Assembly (NCBI GenBank): GCA_029946075.1
Contig: JAQSDT010000728.1
Span: 1-14,037 of the forward strand
Direction: 5' to 3'
Length of the DNA: 14,037 nucleotides
Source: a bacterium
GTDB lineage: Bacteria; Pseudomonadota; Alphaproteobacteria; Rhizobiales; Xanthobacteraceae
A program made the position numbers and the translations under genes. The notes under the pieces were generated by a model. That model saw only the letters and a program-made list of their open reading frames with translations, was not told the origin of the DNA and ran no database searches. Positions 1 to 6,348 of the stretch are shown here, one piece after another. Position 1 is the stretch's first letter. Every line of letters starts with the position of its first letter.

Positions 1-1029
1 AAAGAATGCGTGCAGCGACAGCGCGGAGGCACGCGCTTCCGCCGACAATTCGCTGGAGAAGACCTGCAGGCTGCCGTGGATCATGTAGAAGCCCCAGCCC
101 ATGAAAATCATGGCGAGCAGCTGCAGCTTCCATTCGGGGCCCATCGCCACCGCGAACAGCTGCACGCCGACCAGCGCCGCGCCGGTCATCATCATACCGT
201 TGACGCCGATCCGCGGCAGAAACCGCGATACCGTCATGGTGTAGAACAACCCGCCGACGGCAAAGCCGGCGATGACGATGCCCGCGATCGACAGCGAGGT
301 CTGGCCGAGATCAAACAGGAATGCGGCAACGAATGGAAACAGGCCAAGCACGCAGCAGCCCTCGATGAACACGGCCGAATAGCAGATGCGCGTGTTCGGA
401 TTGGCGAAGATGGTGCGATAGCCTTGCTTCAATGCCGACAGGCTGGTGCGCGGCGGACGCGTCAGCGCCGCGCCGCGAAACCCGACCGCCACCGCGATCG
501 AGGCCAGCACGACGATGCCGCCGAGCACGGCCAGCACGCCGCGCCAGCCGAGAAAATCGCCGATCAGGCCCGAGACCGAAGCGCCCAGCAAATTGCCGGT
601 CATGGCGCCTGCCAGCGTGCGCCCCATCGCGATCTGCCGCTTCTCGGGGCCGACGAGATCGCTGGTCAGCCCGAGCGCGATCGGAAACACGCCGCCCGAA
701 CCGATGCCGGCGAGGATGCGGCTGGCGAACAGCAGCGGAAACGACGTCGCCACCGCGCCCAGAATATTGGCGAGGCCCAGCAGCACCAGGCACACGATCA
801 TCAGGCGCGCCTTGCCGAAGATATCGGCGATGGCGCCGAGTACCGGCTGGATGATGGCAAAGGTGAAGGCAAAAATCGCGGCGAAACCGGCGGCGGTCGC
901 GATGCTGATCGAGAAATCCTCGGCCACATGCGGCAGCACCGGATCGAGCGCGCGGGCGGAAAGGCTGGCCGAGAACGTCGCGAGCGCAATGATGTTGAGC
1001 GCCGGCGGCATGCGGCTGGAGTCGGTCAC
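1..1029 (-). CDS. MFS transporter, DHA1/AraJ-like, 3' end outside window
   Basis: Inner-membrane drug/metabolite transporter of the major facilitator superfamily; substrate unknown. The reverse strand is open from about 1029 to base 1 with no stop, giving 343 residues of a protein usually near 400. It reads as repeated hydrophobic helices separated by short basic loops. The first helix (residues about 11-30) follows a short polar N-terminus. The loop 'ADIFGKARLM' between the second and third helices is the typical MFS motif A position (G-x-x-x-D-x-x-G-R/K-x-R-x). 'RILAGIGSGGVFPIALG' is a typical glycine-rich helix 4. The start is either GTG at 1029, 13 nt downstream of the kdsA stop, or ATG at 1011; GTG gives the longer product. 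The short gap suggests co-transcription with kdsA. Family assignment is firm; the transported compound cannot be inferred. Confidence 0.88.
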   Translation of the reverse strand, partial: MTDSSRMPPALNIIALATFSASLSARALDPVLPHVAEDFSISIATAAGFAAIFAFTFAIIQPVLGAIADIFGKARLMIVCLVLLGLANILGAVATSFPLLFASRILAGIGSGGVFPIALGLTSDLVGPEKRQIAMGRTLAGAMTGNLLGASVSGLIGDFLGWRGVLAVLGGIVVLASIAVAVGFRGAALTRPPRTSLSALKQGYRTIFANPNTRICYSAVFIEGCCVLGLFPFVAAFLFDLGQTSLSIAGIVIAGFAVGGLFYTMTVSRFLPRIGVNGMMMTGAALVGVQLFAVAMGPEWKLQLLAMIFMGWGFYMIHGSLQVFSSELSAEARASALSLHAFF

Positions 1030-1042
1030 GGCAACATCCGTG

Positions 1043-1897
1043 TCAACGGACAGCTCCGCGCTTGGACAGCGCGTCGAACTCCATCAAATTTTTCACCAGC
1101 GCCTCAAATTCGCGCAGCCGCACCATGTTGGGCCCGTCGGACGGCGCGCGATCGGGATCCGGATGGGTCTCGATGAAGACGCCGGCAACACCGACCGCGA
1201 CCGCGGCGCGCGCCAGTACCGGCACGAACTCGCGCTCGCCGCCGGAGGACGCGCCCTTCCCGCCCGGCTGCTGCACCGAATGGGTGGCGTCGAAGATGAC
1301 CGGCGCACCGGTCGTGCGCGCCAGGATCGGCAGCGCGCGCATATCCGAGACCAGCGTGTTGTAGCCGAACGAGGCGCCGCGCTCGGTCACCAGCACGTTG
1401 GGATTACCGCCTCCGGTGATCTTGCTCACCACGTTGGTCATGTCCCACGGCGCCAGGAACTGACCCTTCTTGACGTTGACGGCCTTGCCGGTCGCGGCTG
1501 CCGCGAGCAGCAGATCGGTCTGCCGGCACAGGAACGCCGGGATCTGCAAGATGTCCACCGCCTGCGCGGCTTCGGCGCACTGCTCCACCTCGTGCACGTC
1601 GGTCAGCACGGGCAGTCCGAGCGACGAGCGTATCTCGGCGAACACCGGCAGCGCCTGCGCCAGGCCCACGCCGCGCGCGGCCGAAGCCGAGGTGCGGTTG
1701 GCCTTGTCGAACGAGGTCTTGTAGACGAGCCCGATCTTGAGGCGATCCGCGATCTCCTTGAGCGCCGACGCCACTTCGAGCGCATGCGCGCGGCTCTCGA
1801 GCTGGCAAGGTCCGGCAATGATCGAAATCGGCAAATGATTGCCGAATTTGACCTGACCTGCCGAGACGACCGGAGATGCCTTGAGATTCGCGTTCAA
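1043..1897 (-). CDS. kdsA: 3-deoxy-8-phosphooctulonate synthase (KDO-8-P synthase)
   Basis: Cytoplasmic enzyme condensing phosphoenolpyruvate with arabinose-5-phosphate to make KDO-8-phosphate for the lipopolysaccharide inner core. Family blocks seen in order: AGPCQLES, YKTSFDKANRTS, TDVHEVEQC, IPAFLCRQTDLL, GQFLAPWDM, TERGASFGYN, DATHSVQQPGG, and a C-terminal ETHPDPDRAPSDGPN. A cysteine sits in the GPC block (residue 31), where the metal-dependent class (Aquifex type) has its metal ligand and E. coli KdsA has asparagine; with the later His, Glu and Asp residues this predicts a metal-dependent enzyme. The frame opens at 2041, but the best start is TTG at 1897: a GAGGG Shine-Dalgarno lies about 8 nt upstream and the product is 284 aa, the E. 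coli length. ATG at 1927 has no clear ribosome site. The gene continues into the MFS gene 13 nt later. Confidence 0.95.
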   Translation of the reverse strand: MNANLKASPVVSAGQVKFGNHLPISIIAGPCQLESRAHALEVASALKEIADRLKIGLVYKTSFDKANRTSASAARGVGLAQALPVFAEIRSSLGLPVLTDVHEVEQCAEAAQAVDILQIPAFLCRQTDLLLAAAATGKAVNVKKGQFLAPWDMTNVVSKITGGGNPNVLVTERGASFGYNTLVSDMRALPILARTTGAPVIFDATHSVQQPGGKGASSGGEREFVPVLARAAVAVGVAGVFIETHPDPDRAPSDGPNMVRLREFEALVKNLMEFDALSKRGAVR

Positions 1898-1942
1898 CGG
1901 TTTTCCCTCGTGACTTGCGCGGACCATGCCGGTCCGCGCCTG

Positions 1943-1991
1943 GCGCATATTCCGCAAAAGTGGAGACCGGTTTTGCGACCAGAATACGCGC
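1943..1991. repeat. REP-like extragenic imperfect palindrome
   Basis: Imperfect palindrome upstream of kdsA. The outer arms are GCGCATATTC (1943-1952) and GAATACGCGC (1982-1991), pairing with one mismatch; inside them lie CGCAAAA (1953-1959) and TTTTGCG. The core AAAAGTGG-AGACCGGTTTT resembles the short extragenic palindromes common in Bradyrhizobium and related genomes (established as a type; this copy was recognised by eye). If the kdsA TTG start is right, this element lies in or just upstream of the kdsA leader. Confidence 0.6.
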
Positions 1992-1992
1992 A

Positions 1993-2035
1993 AATAAAAG
2001 AGACCTGAGCATTTTCTTGACAGAAAATGCTCAGG
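1993..2035 (-). terminator. Perfect 14-bp hairpin with T-rich tail
   Basis: CCTGAGCATTTTCT (2004-2017), loop TGAC, AGAAAATGCTCAGG (2022-2035): a perfect 14-bp stem. On the minus strand the hairpin is followed by TCTCTTTTATTT (down to about 1993), which fits a Rho-independent terminator for the NIPSNAP gene upstream of kdsA. It abuts the REP-like palindrome, so it may instead be part of a composite extragenic repeat; the arm's GAGCAT start also occurs at 9291. Confidence 0.5.
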
Positions 2036-2052
2036 GATCAACCCCGTTTAAC

Positions 2053-2067
2053 CCCTGAATATCAGGG
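2053..2067 (-). terminator. Small hairpin just past the NIPSNAP stop
   Basis: CCCTGA (2053-2058), loop ATA, TCAGGG (2062-2067), lying 13 nt beyond the NIPSNAP stop codon. There is no T run after it on the minus strand, so it is at most a processing or auxiliary termination structure ahead of the stronger hairpin at 2004-2035. Confidence 0.3.
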
Positions 2068-2079
2068 TTGCGCGGCCAC

Positions 2080-2406
2080 CTATTTGACCGAGGAGAACGC
2101 CGTCGGCACCAGCAGCTGGCTGACGATGTTGTCGATGATCTGGCCGTCTTCCTCGCTCCTGGCGCGGCCGGCGATCCAGTCCGGATCGCTCTGGAAAGCG
2201 GTCCACTTCTTCTCGCGGTCAGCGAGCGAATCCCAGGCGACGAAATAGGTCAGTTCCTGATTCGAGGTGCCGATCAGCGTGGTGTAGAAGCCAGCCTGCT
2301 TGATGCCATGCTTGTCCCACAGTTTCAGCGTCAGCGTATCGAAGCGCTTCATCAGCGCCGGCAGGCGGCCGGGCAGACAACGATAGACGCGCATTTCCAT
2401 GATCAT
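2080..2406 (-). CDS. NIPSNAP family protein
   Basis: A 108-aa protein of the NIPSNAP family (dimeric alpha/beta ferredoxin-like fold). The start region MIMEMRVYRCLPGRLPALMKRF is the usual first strand and helix (R-x-Y, then G-x-L-P). The central HGIKQAGFYTTLIG and LTYFVAWDSLADREKKW blocks match the family's second strand and 'W-x-S-x-x-x-R-x-x-x-W' signature. The biochemical role of bacterial members is poorly known; no catalytic residues can be assigned. ATG at 2406 is chosen over the upstream in-frame start at 2466 because GGGAG lies 8 nt before it and homology begins there. It lies 87 nt downstream of pyrG on the same strand, and is probably read with pyrG. Product length is normal. Confidence 0.88.
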   Translation of the reverse strand: MIMEMRVYRCLPGRLPALMKRFDTLTLKLWDKHGIKQAGFYTTLIGTSNQELTYFVAWDSLADREKKWTAFQSDPDWIAGRARSEEDGQIIDNIVSQLLVPTAFSSVK

Positions 2407-2493
2407 CGGCTTTGCTCCCAAAGGTTTATTGTTCTTGCAGAACTCGGGAGCGGTTTGTCGCAACAAAAGCCGCGTTCGTCAAAGGCGCGCGGA

Positions 2494-4125
2494 TTACACC
2501 AGCCGGCTCTGCACCACCGCTGCCTGGATGAACGATGCGAACAGCGGGTGCGGTTCGAACGGCCGTGACTTCAGTTCCGGGTGGAATTGCACGCCGATGA
2601 ACCAGGGATGGTCCTCGTATTCGACGATCTCGGGCAGCACGCCATCGGGCGAAAGTCCTGAAAATTTCAAACCGTGCTGCTCCAGCCGGTCCTTGTAGGC
2701 GGTGTTGACCTCGTAGCGGTGACGGTGGCGCTCCGAAATCTCGGTGGCACCGCCGTAGACTTCCGACACCCGGCTGCCGCGCTTGAGCGCGGCGGGATAG
2801 GCGCCGAGCCGCATGGTGCCGCCGAGATCGCCGGCCTGCGAGCGTTTCTCAAGCTCATTGCCGCGCAGCCATTCGGTCATCAGGCCGACCAGCGGCTCCT
2901 TCGTCGGGCCGAACTCGGTGGAGTTTGCGTTCTCGATGCCGACGAGATTGCGCGCAGCTTCGATGACCGCCATCTGCATGCCGAAGCAGATGCCGAAATA
3001 CGGCACGTTGCGGACGCGCGCGAACTGCGCCGCGCGGATCTTGCCCTCAGCGCCGCGCTGGCCGAATCCGCCGGGCACCAGAATGCCGTTGACGTGTTCT
3101 AGGAACGGCGCCGGGTCCTCGTTCTCGAAGACTTCGCTTTCGATCCAGTCGAGATTGACCTTCACCTTGTTGGCGATGCCGCCATGCGACAGCGCCTCGA
3201 TCAGCGATTTGTAGGCGTCCTTCATGCCGGTGTACTTGCCGACGATGGCAATGGTCACCGCGCCTTCGGGGTTGCGCACGCGCTCGTTGATGACGTTCCA
3301 GCTCTGCAGCGCCGGCGGAATCTTCGGCGAAATACCGAACGCCGCCAGCACTTCGTCGTCGAGACCGGCGGCATGATAGGCCTCGGGCACGGCGTAGATG
3401 TTGTCGACGTCCCTGGCCTCGATCACGGCGCTTTCGCGCACGTTGCAGAACAGGCCGAGCTTGCGGCGCTCTTCCTTGGGGATCTCGCGATCGGTGCGGC
3501 ACAGCAGGATATCGGGCTGGATGCCGATCGAGCGCAGCTCCTTGACCGAATGCTGCGTCGGCTTGGTCTTCAGCTCGCCCGCGCTCGGAATGAACGGCAG
3601 CAGCGTCAAATGGATGTAGACGGCGTGATCGCGCGGCAGTTCGTTCTTGAGCTGGCGGATCGCCTCGAAGAACGGCAGGCCTTCGATGTCGCCGACGGTG
3701 CCGCCGATCTCGACCAGCACGAAATCATACTCTTCGTTGCCGGAGAGGACGAATTCCTTGATCGCGTTGGTGACGTGCGGGACCACCTGAATGGTCGCGC
3801 CGAGATAATCGCCGCGCCGTTCCTTGGTGATGATGTCCTGATAGATGCGTCCGGTCGTGATGTTGTCGGCCTTGGTGGCCGGACGCCCGGTGAAGCGCTC
3901 GTAATGGCCGAGATCGAGATCGGTCTCGGCGCCATCGTCGGTCACGAACACTTCGCCGTGCTGATACGGCGACATCGTTCCGGGATCGAGGTTGAGATAG
4001 GGGTCGAGTTTTCGGAGACGGACCTTGTACCCGCGGGACTGCAGCAGGGCACCGAGTGCCGCAGAAGCCAGACCCTTTCCGAGCGAAGAAACCACGCCGC
4101 CGGTGATGAAAATGTACCGCGCCAT
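2494..4125 (-). CDS. pyrG: CTP synthase (glutamine-hydrolysing)
   Basis: Converts UTP to CTP with ATP and glutamine, the last step of pyrimidine nucleotide synthesis. The 543-aa product is full length. The N-terminal amidoligase half (about 1-270) begins MARYIFITGGVVSSLGKG, the canonical P-loop start, followed by KLDPYLNLDPGTMSPYQHGE and GGTVGDIEGLPF. The C-terminal class I glutamine amidotransferase half (about 290-540) has the oxyanion strand GGFGQRG, the nucleophile Cys380 in GICFGMQ, and the His-x-Glu pair in GVQFHPELKSRP. ATG at 4125 is chosen over TTG at 4134 because AAAGG lies 9 nt before the ATG and the family starts at MARY. A 166-nt gap with two hairpins separates it from secG, so it may have its own promoter or leader control. 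Confidence 0.98.
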   Translation of the reverse strand: MARYIFITGGVVSSLGKGLASAALGALLQSRGYKVRLRKLDPYLNLDPGTMSPYQHGEVFVTDDGAETDLDLGHYERFTGRPATKADNITTGRIYQDIITKERRGDYLGATIQVVPHVTNAIKEFVLSGNEEYDFVLVEIGGTVGDIEGLPFFEAIRQLKNELPRDHAVYIHLTLLPFIPSAGELKTKPTQHSVKELRSIGIQPDILLCRTDREIPKEERRKLGLFCNVRESAVIEARDVDNIYAVPEAYHAAGLDDEVLAAFGISPKIPPALQSWNVINERVRNPEGAVTIAIVGKYTGMKDAYKSLIEALSHGGIANKVKVNLDWIESEVFENEDPAPFLEHVNGILVPGGFGQRGAEGKIRAAQFARVRNVPYFGICFGMQMAVIEAARNLVGIENANSTEFGPTKEPLVGLMTEWLRGNELEKRSQAGDLGGTMRLGAYPAALKRGSRVSEVYGGATEISERHRHRYEVNTAYKDRLEQHGLKFSGLSPDGVLPEIVEYEDHPWFIGVQFHPELKSRPFEPHPLFASFIQAAVVQSRLV

Positions 4126-4152
4126 GGGACTCAACCTTTAAGGCCACTGCCC

Positions 4153-4172
4153 CGATTCGCAAAAACGAATCG
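4153..4172 (-). other. Hairpin in the pyrG leader
   Basis: CGATTCG (4153-4159), six-base A-rich loop, CGAATCG (4166-4172): a 7-bp stem 27 nt upstream of the pyrG ATG. On the minus strand the loop is TTTTTG and the stem is followed by GGGGC rather than T, so it is not a standard terminator. It could affect pyrG leader stability or expression; no known pyrG riboregulator of this form is recognised. Confidence 0.4.
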
Positions 4173-4251
4173 CGTCGCGAGGCGAACATTTCGCCGGGCT
4201 GTGGGTGACGTGAAAACTAAAGCGAATTCAGTGTATTGATGGGAAGTTCTG

Positions 4252-4279
4252 ATGCAGGACGGTAGAGCCGGTCCTGCAT
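4252..4279 (-). terminator. Hairpin just after secG
   Basis: ATGCAGGAC (4252-4260) and GTCCTGCAT (4271-4279) form a perfect 9-bp stem with a 10-nt loop, 13 nt past the secG stop on the minus strand. No T run follows, so it would be an imperfect terminator or a 3'-end stabiliser separating secG from pyrG. Confidence 0.45.
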
Positions 4280-4291
4280 AGCCACCCTGCT

Positions 4292-4663
4292 TTATTGCGA
4301 ACGCGGCGCCTGCGGGCCCGATGGCGCCTGCTGTTCGTCGACCTTTTTCAGCGTGTCGAGAACGCCGCCGGAGGTCGGCGGAGCGACCGGAGTAGCGCCG
4401 CCCTGCGTGGTCGGCGCGGTGCCGAGAATCGAGCTTGGCTTGCGGTCGATGCCCGCAATCCAGGCCAGCGCCATGCTGGTGAGGAAGAACAACCCTGCCA
4501 GAATTCCCGTCGTGCGCGTCAGCAGGTTCGCGGTCCCGCGGCTCGACATAAAGCCGGCGCCGCCGCCCATGCCGAGGCCACCGCCTTCGGATTTCTGCAG
4601 CAGCACCGCGCCGATCAGCACGGACACGATCATGAGATGAACGACGATAATGACGGTCTGCAT
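4292..4663 (-). CDS. secG: Preprotein translocase subunit SecG
   Basis: Small accessory subunit of the SecYEG channel in the inner membrane. The 123-aa product has two hydrophobic segments (about residues 3-22 and 51-70). Between them is the conserved cytoplasmic stretch LLQKSEGGGLGMGGG, then FMSSRGTANLLTRTT, the SecG hallmark. The tail (about 75-123) is rich in Pro, Gln and Ala and ends QAPRSQ; such variable tails are common in alphaproteobacterial SecG. Start ATG at 4663 has GGAAGG 6 nt upstream. It precedes pyrG on the same strand; tpiA, often its upstream neighbour in this group, is displaced by the plus-strand unit at 4888-6347. Confidence 0.95.
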   Translation of the reverse strand: MQTVIIVVHLMIVSVLIGAVLLQKSEGGGLGMGGGAGFMSSRGTANLLTRTTGILAGLFFLTSMALAWIAGIDRKPSSILGTAPTTQGGATPVAPPTSGGVLDTLKKVDEQQAPSGPQAPRSQ

Positions 4664-4743
4664 TTCTAACCTTCCGTCACAAGCCGAGAGCGCCGGGCTT
4701 CGGCTGCATCATGGACTTGCGGGTTTTCCTGAAGTTGCGCGGT

Positions 4744-4771
4744 GTTACACGATCGGACGGGGCATTGTCAC
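4744..4771 (-). promoter_or_regulatory. Candidate secG promoter
   Basis: On the minus strand GTGACA (4771-4766) and TGTAAC (4749-4744) are 16 nt apart, resembling -35 and -10 boxes with 5/6 and 4/6 matches to consensus. Transcription would begin near 4737, leaving a leader of about 74 nt that carries a 6-bp hairpin (arms 4682-4687 and 4700-4705). Assignment is by eye and tentative. Confidence 0.3.
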
Positions 4772-4853
4772 CCCCAACCGCTGCCCGTGAGATAATTGCC
4801 GCAGCCTCGCCGGCAAGCCCTTTCCTCCCTTTCTCACGCCTTGCCCTGGCAAC

Positions 4854-4881
4854 TTGAAATGAGCCAAATTTCTCATATACT
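4854..4881 (+). promoter_or_regulatory. Sigma-70-type promoter giving a near-leaderless mRNA
   Basis: TTGAAA (4854-4859), 16-nt spacer, TATACT (4876-4881): strong matches to the housekeeping consensus. The ATG of the XRE-cupin regulator is at 4888, the expected position of +1, and no Shine-Dalgarno precedes it. The transcript would therefore be leaderless or have only a few leading bases. Confidence 0.6.
4859..4876. promoter_or_regulatory. Candidate autoregulatory operator
   Basis: ATGAG (4859-4863) and CTCAT (4872-4876) form an inverted repeat with an 8-nt AT-rich centre, lying exactly between the -35 and -10 boxes and touching both. A regulator bound here would block RNA polymerase, and the adjacent gene encodes an HTH regulator, so self-repression is a reasonable inference. 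Confidence 0.4.
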
Positions 4882-4887
4882 GGACGA

Positions 4888-5454
4888 ATGGATCAAATAG
4901 TAGACGAACATACCGCCCGCCTTGCGCAACGGATTCGGCTCGAACGCGACAGCCGTGGCTGGTCGCTGTCCGAGCTTGCCGAGCGGTCGGGGGTCTCGAA
5001 GGCCACGATCAGCAAGATCGAGCGCTCGGAGGTCAGTCCGACCTCGGTGGTGCTGGTGCGGCTCGCCAGCGCCTTTAGCCTGACGCTCGCGGGCTTGCTG
5101 CTGCGCGCCGAGGGCGGTGGCGACCGGGTGGCCCGGGTCGCTGCGCAGCCGATGTGGCGCGATCCGGAAACCGGCTACCGGCGCCGGCAGGTCTACAGCC
5201 GCCCCGATCATCCGGTCGAAATCATCGAGGTCGAAATGCCGCCGCGGCAGCGCGTGACGCTGCCTGCCGCATCCTACGCGCACATCCGGCAGCTTCTCTG
5301 GGTGCGCTCCGGCGCGCTGGTCCTCACCGAAGGCGGCATCCGTCATGAACTCAATACCGGCGATTGCCTCGGCTTCGGTCCACCGGCGGAAGCGACGTTC
5401 GCCAACGAGACCGACACTCCCTGCACCTACGTCGTCGCCCTTGCGCGGAGCTAG
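4888..5454 (+). CDS. XRE-family HTH regulator with C-terminal cupin domain
   Basis: A 188-aa DNA-binding regulator. The helix-turn-helix spans about residues 14-70: LAQRIRLERDSRGWSLSELA, then SGVSKATISKIERSEVSPT, the standard XRE recognition helix region. The second half (about 105-186) is a cupin-like beta barrel, with VEIIEVEMPPRQRVTLP, the glycine-containing turn WVRSGALVLTEGG, and HELNTGDCLGFGP. Regulators of this layout usually sense a small ligand through the cupin domain; the ligand here is unknown. It is the first gene of a three-gene unit; the next gene begins 6 nt after its stop. The start has no Shine-Dalgarno but sits at the predicted transcription start, so leaderless translation is likely. 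It probably controls its own operon. Confidence 0.9.
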   Translation: MDQIVDEHTARLAQRIRLERDSRGWSLSELAERSGVSKATISKIERSEVSPTSVVLVRLASAFSLTLAGLLLRAEGGGDRVARVAAQPMWRDPETGYRRRQVYSRPDHPVEIIEVEMPPRQRVTLPAASYAHIRQLLWVRSGALVLTEGGIRHELNTGDCLGFGPPAEATFANETDTPCTYVVALARS

Positions 5455-5460
5455 AAGGCG

Positions 5461-5796
5461 ATGTCGGAGACGATCACGAGGTATTCTCCGGCCGAGGCCT
5501 CAAGCTCCGACAATCGAGTTTCCGCCGGACACAATGGCGGCCCACCGCTCGACCAACACCGGCCGGAATGGGGCGACGGCGGTATCGGCAATTACTTCTA
5601 CTGGAAGGCCGCGCATCGCGCCGCCTGGCGCAACCCCTCGCCTGGCATCGTCGCGTTTCGCATCCGCAAGGCCGACCGGCTCGGTCTCACCTACGAGGAA
5701 TACACGCTCGAAATTCTCGAACGCGGCCGGCACCTGCAGGTCGAGGACGTCGACCGCATTGAACAAATCAAGCAAGCGCGCGCATTCAAGGTTTGA
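5461..5796 (+). CDS. Conserved small protein of unknown function
   Basis: A 111-aa soluble protein with no signal peptide or membrane segment, not recognised as a named family. The N-terminal 20 residues are Ser/Thr-rich and probably disordered. They are followed by GHNGGPPLD (23-31), a short motif I associate with other small alphaproteobacterial proteins. Next is an aromatic segment, GIGNYFYWKAAHRAAW (41-56), and a helical C-terminus with GLTYEEYTLEILERGRHLQ (75-93). GGAG and AAGG lie just before the ATG. It begins 6 nt after the regulator and ends 2 nt before the GNAT start, so it is in the same operon. The third-position GC bias and tight packing support real coding. Confidence 0.82.
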   Translation: MSETITRYSPAEASSSDNRVSAGHNGGPPLDQHRPEWGDGGIGNYFYWKAAHRAAWRNPSPGIVAFRIRKADRLGLTYEEYTLEILERGRHLQVEDVDRIEQIKQARAFKV

Positions 5797-5798
5797 AC

Positions 5799-6347
5799 AT
5801 GAAGCAGACCGTGATGGACATCGTTGAAATCAGGCCGTTGCAATCCACGCCTGCCATCCGTGTGATGCTGAACGAATTGCTGATCGAAACCGTCGCCGAT
5901 GGGGGCTCGGTCAGTTTCATGCATCCGCTCTCGCCCGCGGCGGCGAATGCCTTCTGGGAGAATTCACTGGCAGCGGCTGCGCGCGGCGAACGCATCGTTC
6001 TCGGCGCCTTCGACGGCGACGATCTCGTCGGCACCGTCACGCTGCTGCTCGACCTGCCGCCGAACCAGCCGCACCGTACCGAGATCGCCAAGATGATGAC
6101 GCGCGTCAGTCATCGTCATCGCGGCATCGCCACTGCCTTACTGCGCGAGGCCGAGCGTCTGGCGATCGCGCACGGCCGCTGGTTGCTGGTGCTCGACACC
6201 GCCGAGGATGAAGGCGCCGCTGGATTGTACGAGCGGATGGGCTTCCGCCTCACCGGCCTCATCCCGGATTACGCGCTGAAGCCGCATGGCGGCCTCACAG
6301 GCACGCTGATCTACTGGAAACGGCTAGGGGAAGCCGTGCCGACCTGA
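5799..6347 (+). CDS. GNAT family N-acetyltransferase
   Basis: Acetyl-CoA-dependent acetyltransferase of 182 aa; acceptor unknown. The core motif A is MMTRVSHRHRGIATALL (about 99-115), with R-H-R-G-I-A corresponding to the acetyl-CoA pyrophosphate loop (Q/R-x-x-G-x-G/A). A downstream LDTAEDEGAAGLYERMGF block (about 135-152) is the typical motif B, with the conserved Y-x-x-x-G-F. ATG at 5799 is preferred over TTG at 5793 because AAGG lies 7 nt upstream. It follows the 111-aa gene by 2 nt and ends 1 nt from the tpiA stop on the opposite strand. Operon context suggests it is controlled by the XRE-cupin regulator, possibly as a small-molecule detoxifying or modifying enzyme (inference). Confidence 0.92.
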   Translation: MKQTVMDIVEIRPLQSTPAIRVMLNELLIETVADGGSVSFMHPLSPAAANAFWENSLAAAARGERIVLGAFDGDDLVGTVTLLLDLPPNQPHRTEIAKMMTRVSHRHRGIATALLREAERLAIAHGRWLLVLDTAEDEGAAGLYERMGFRLTGLIPDYALKPHGGLTGTLIYWKRLGEAVPT

Positions 6348-6348
6348 G

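Noticed and set aside
10..2008. Long plus-strand ORFs (388 and 520 codons) opposite the MFS and kdsA genes
   Set aside because: Arg/His/Gln- and Ser/Pro/Arg-rich translations with no domain, lying antisense to clearly recognised genes; typical shadows in GC-rich DNA.
3184..4239. 351-codon plus-strand ORF opposite pyrG
   Set aside because: Antisense to the conserved amidoligase region of CTP synthase; no recognisable domain.
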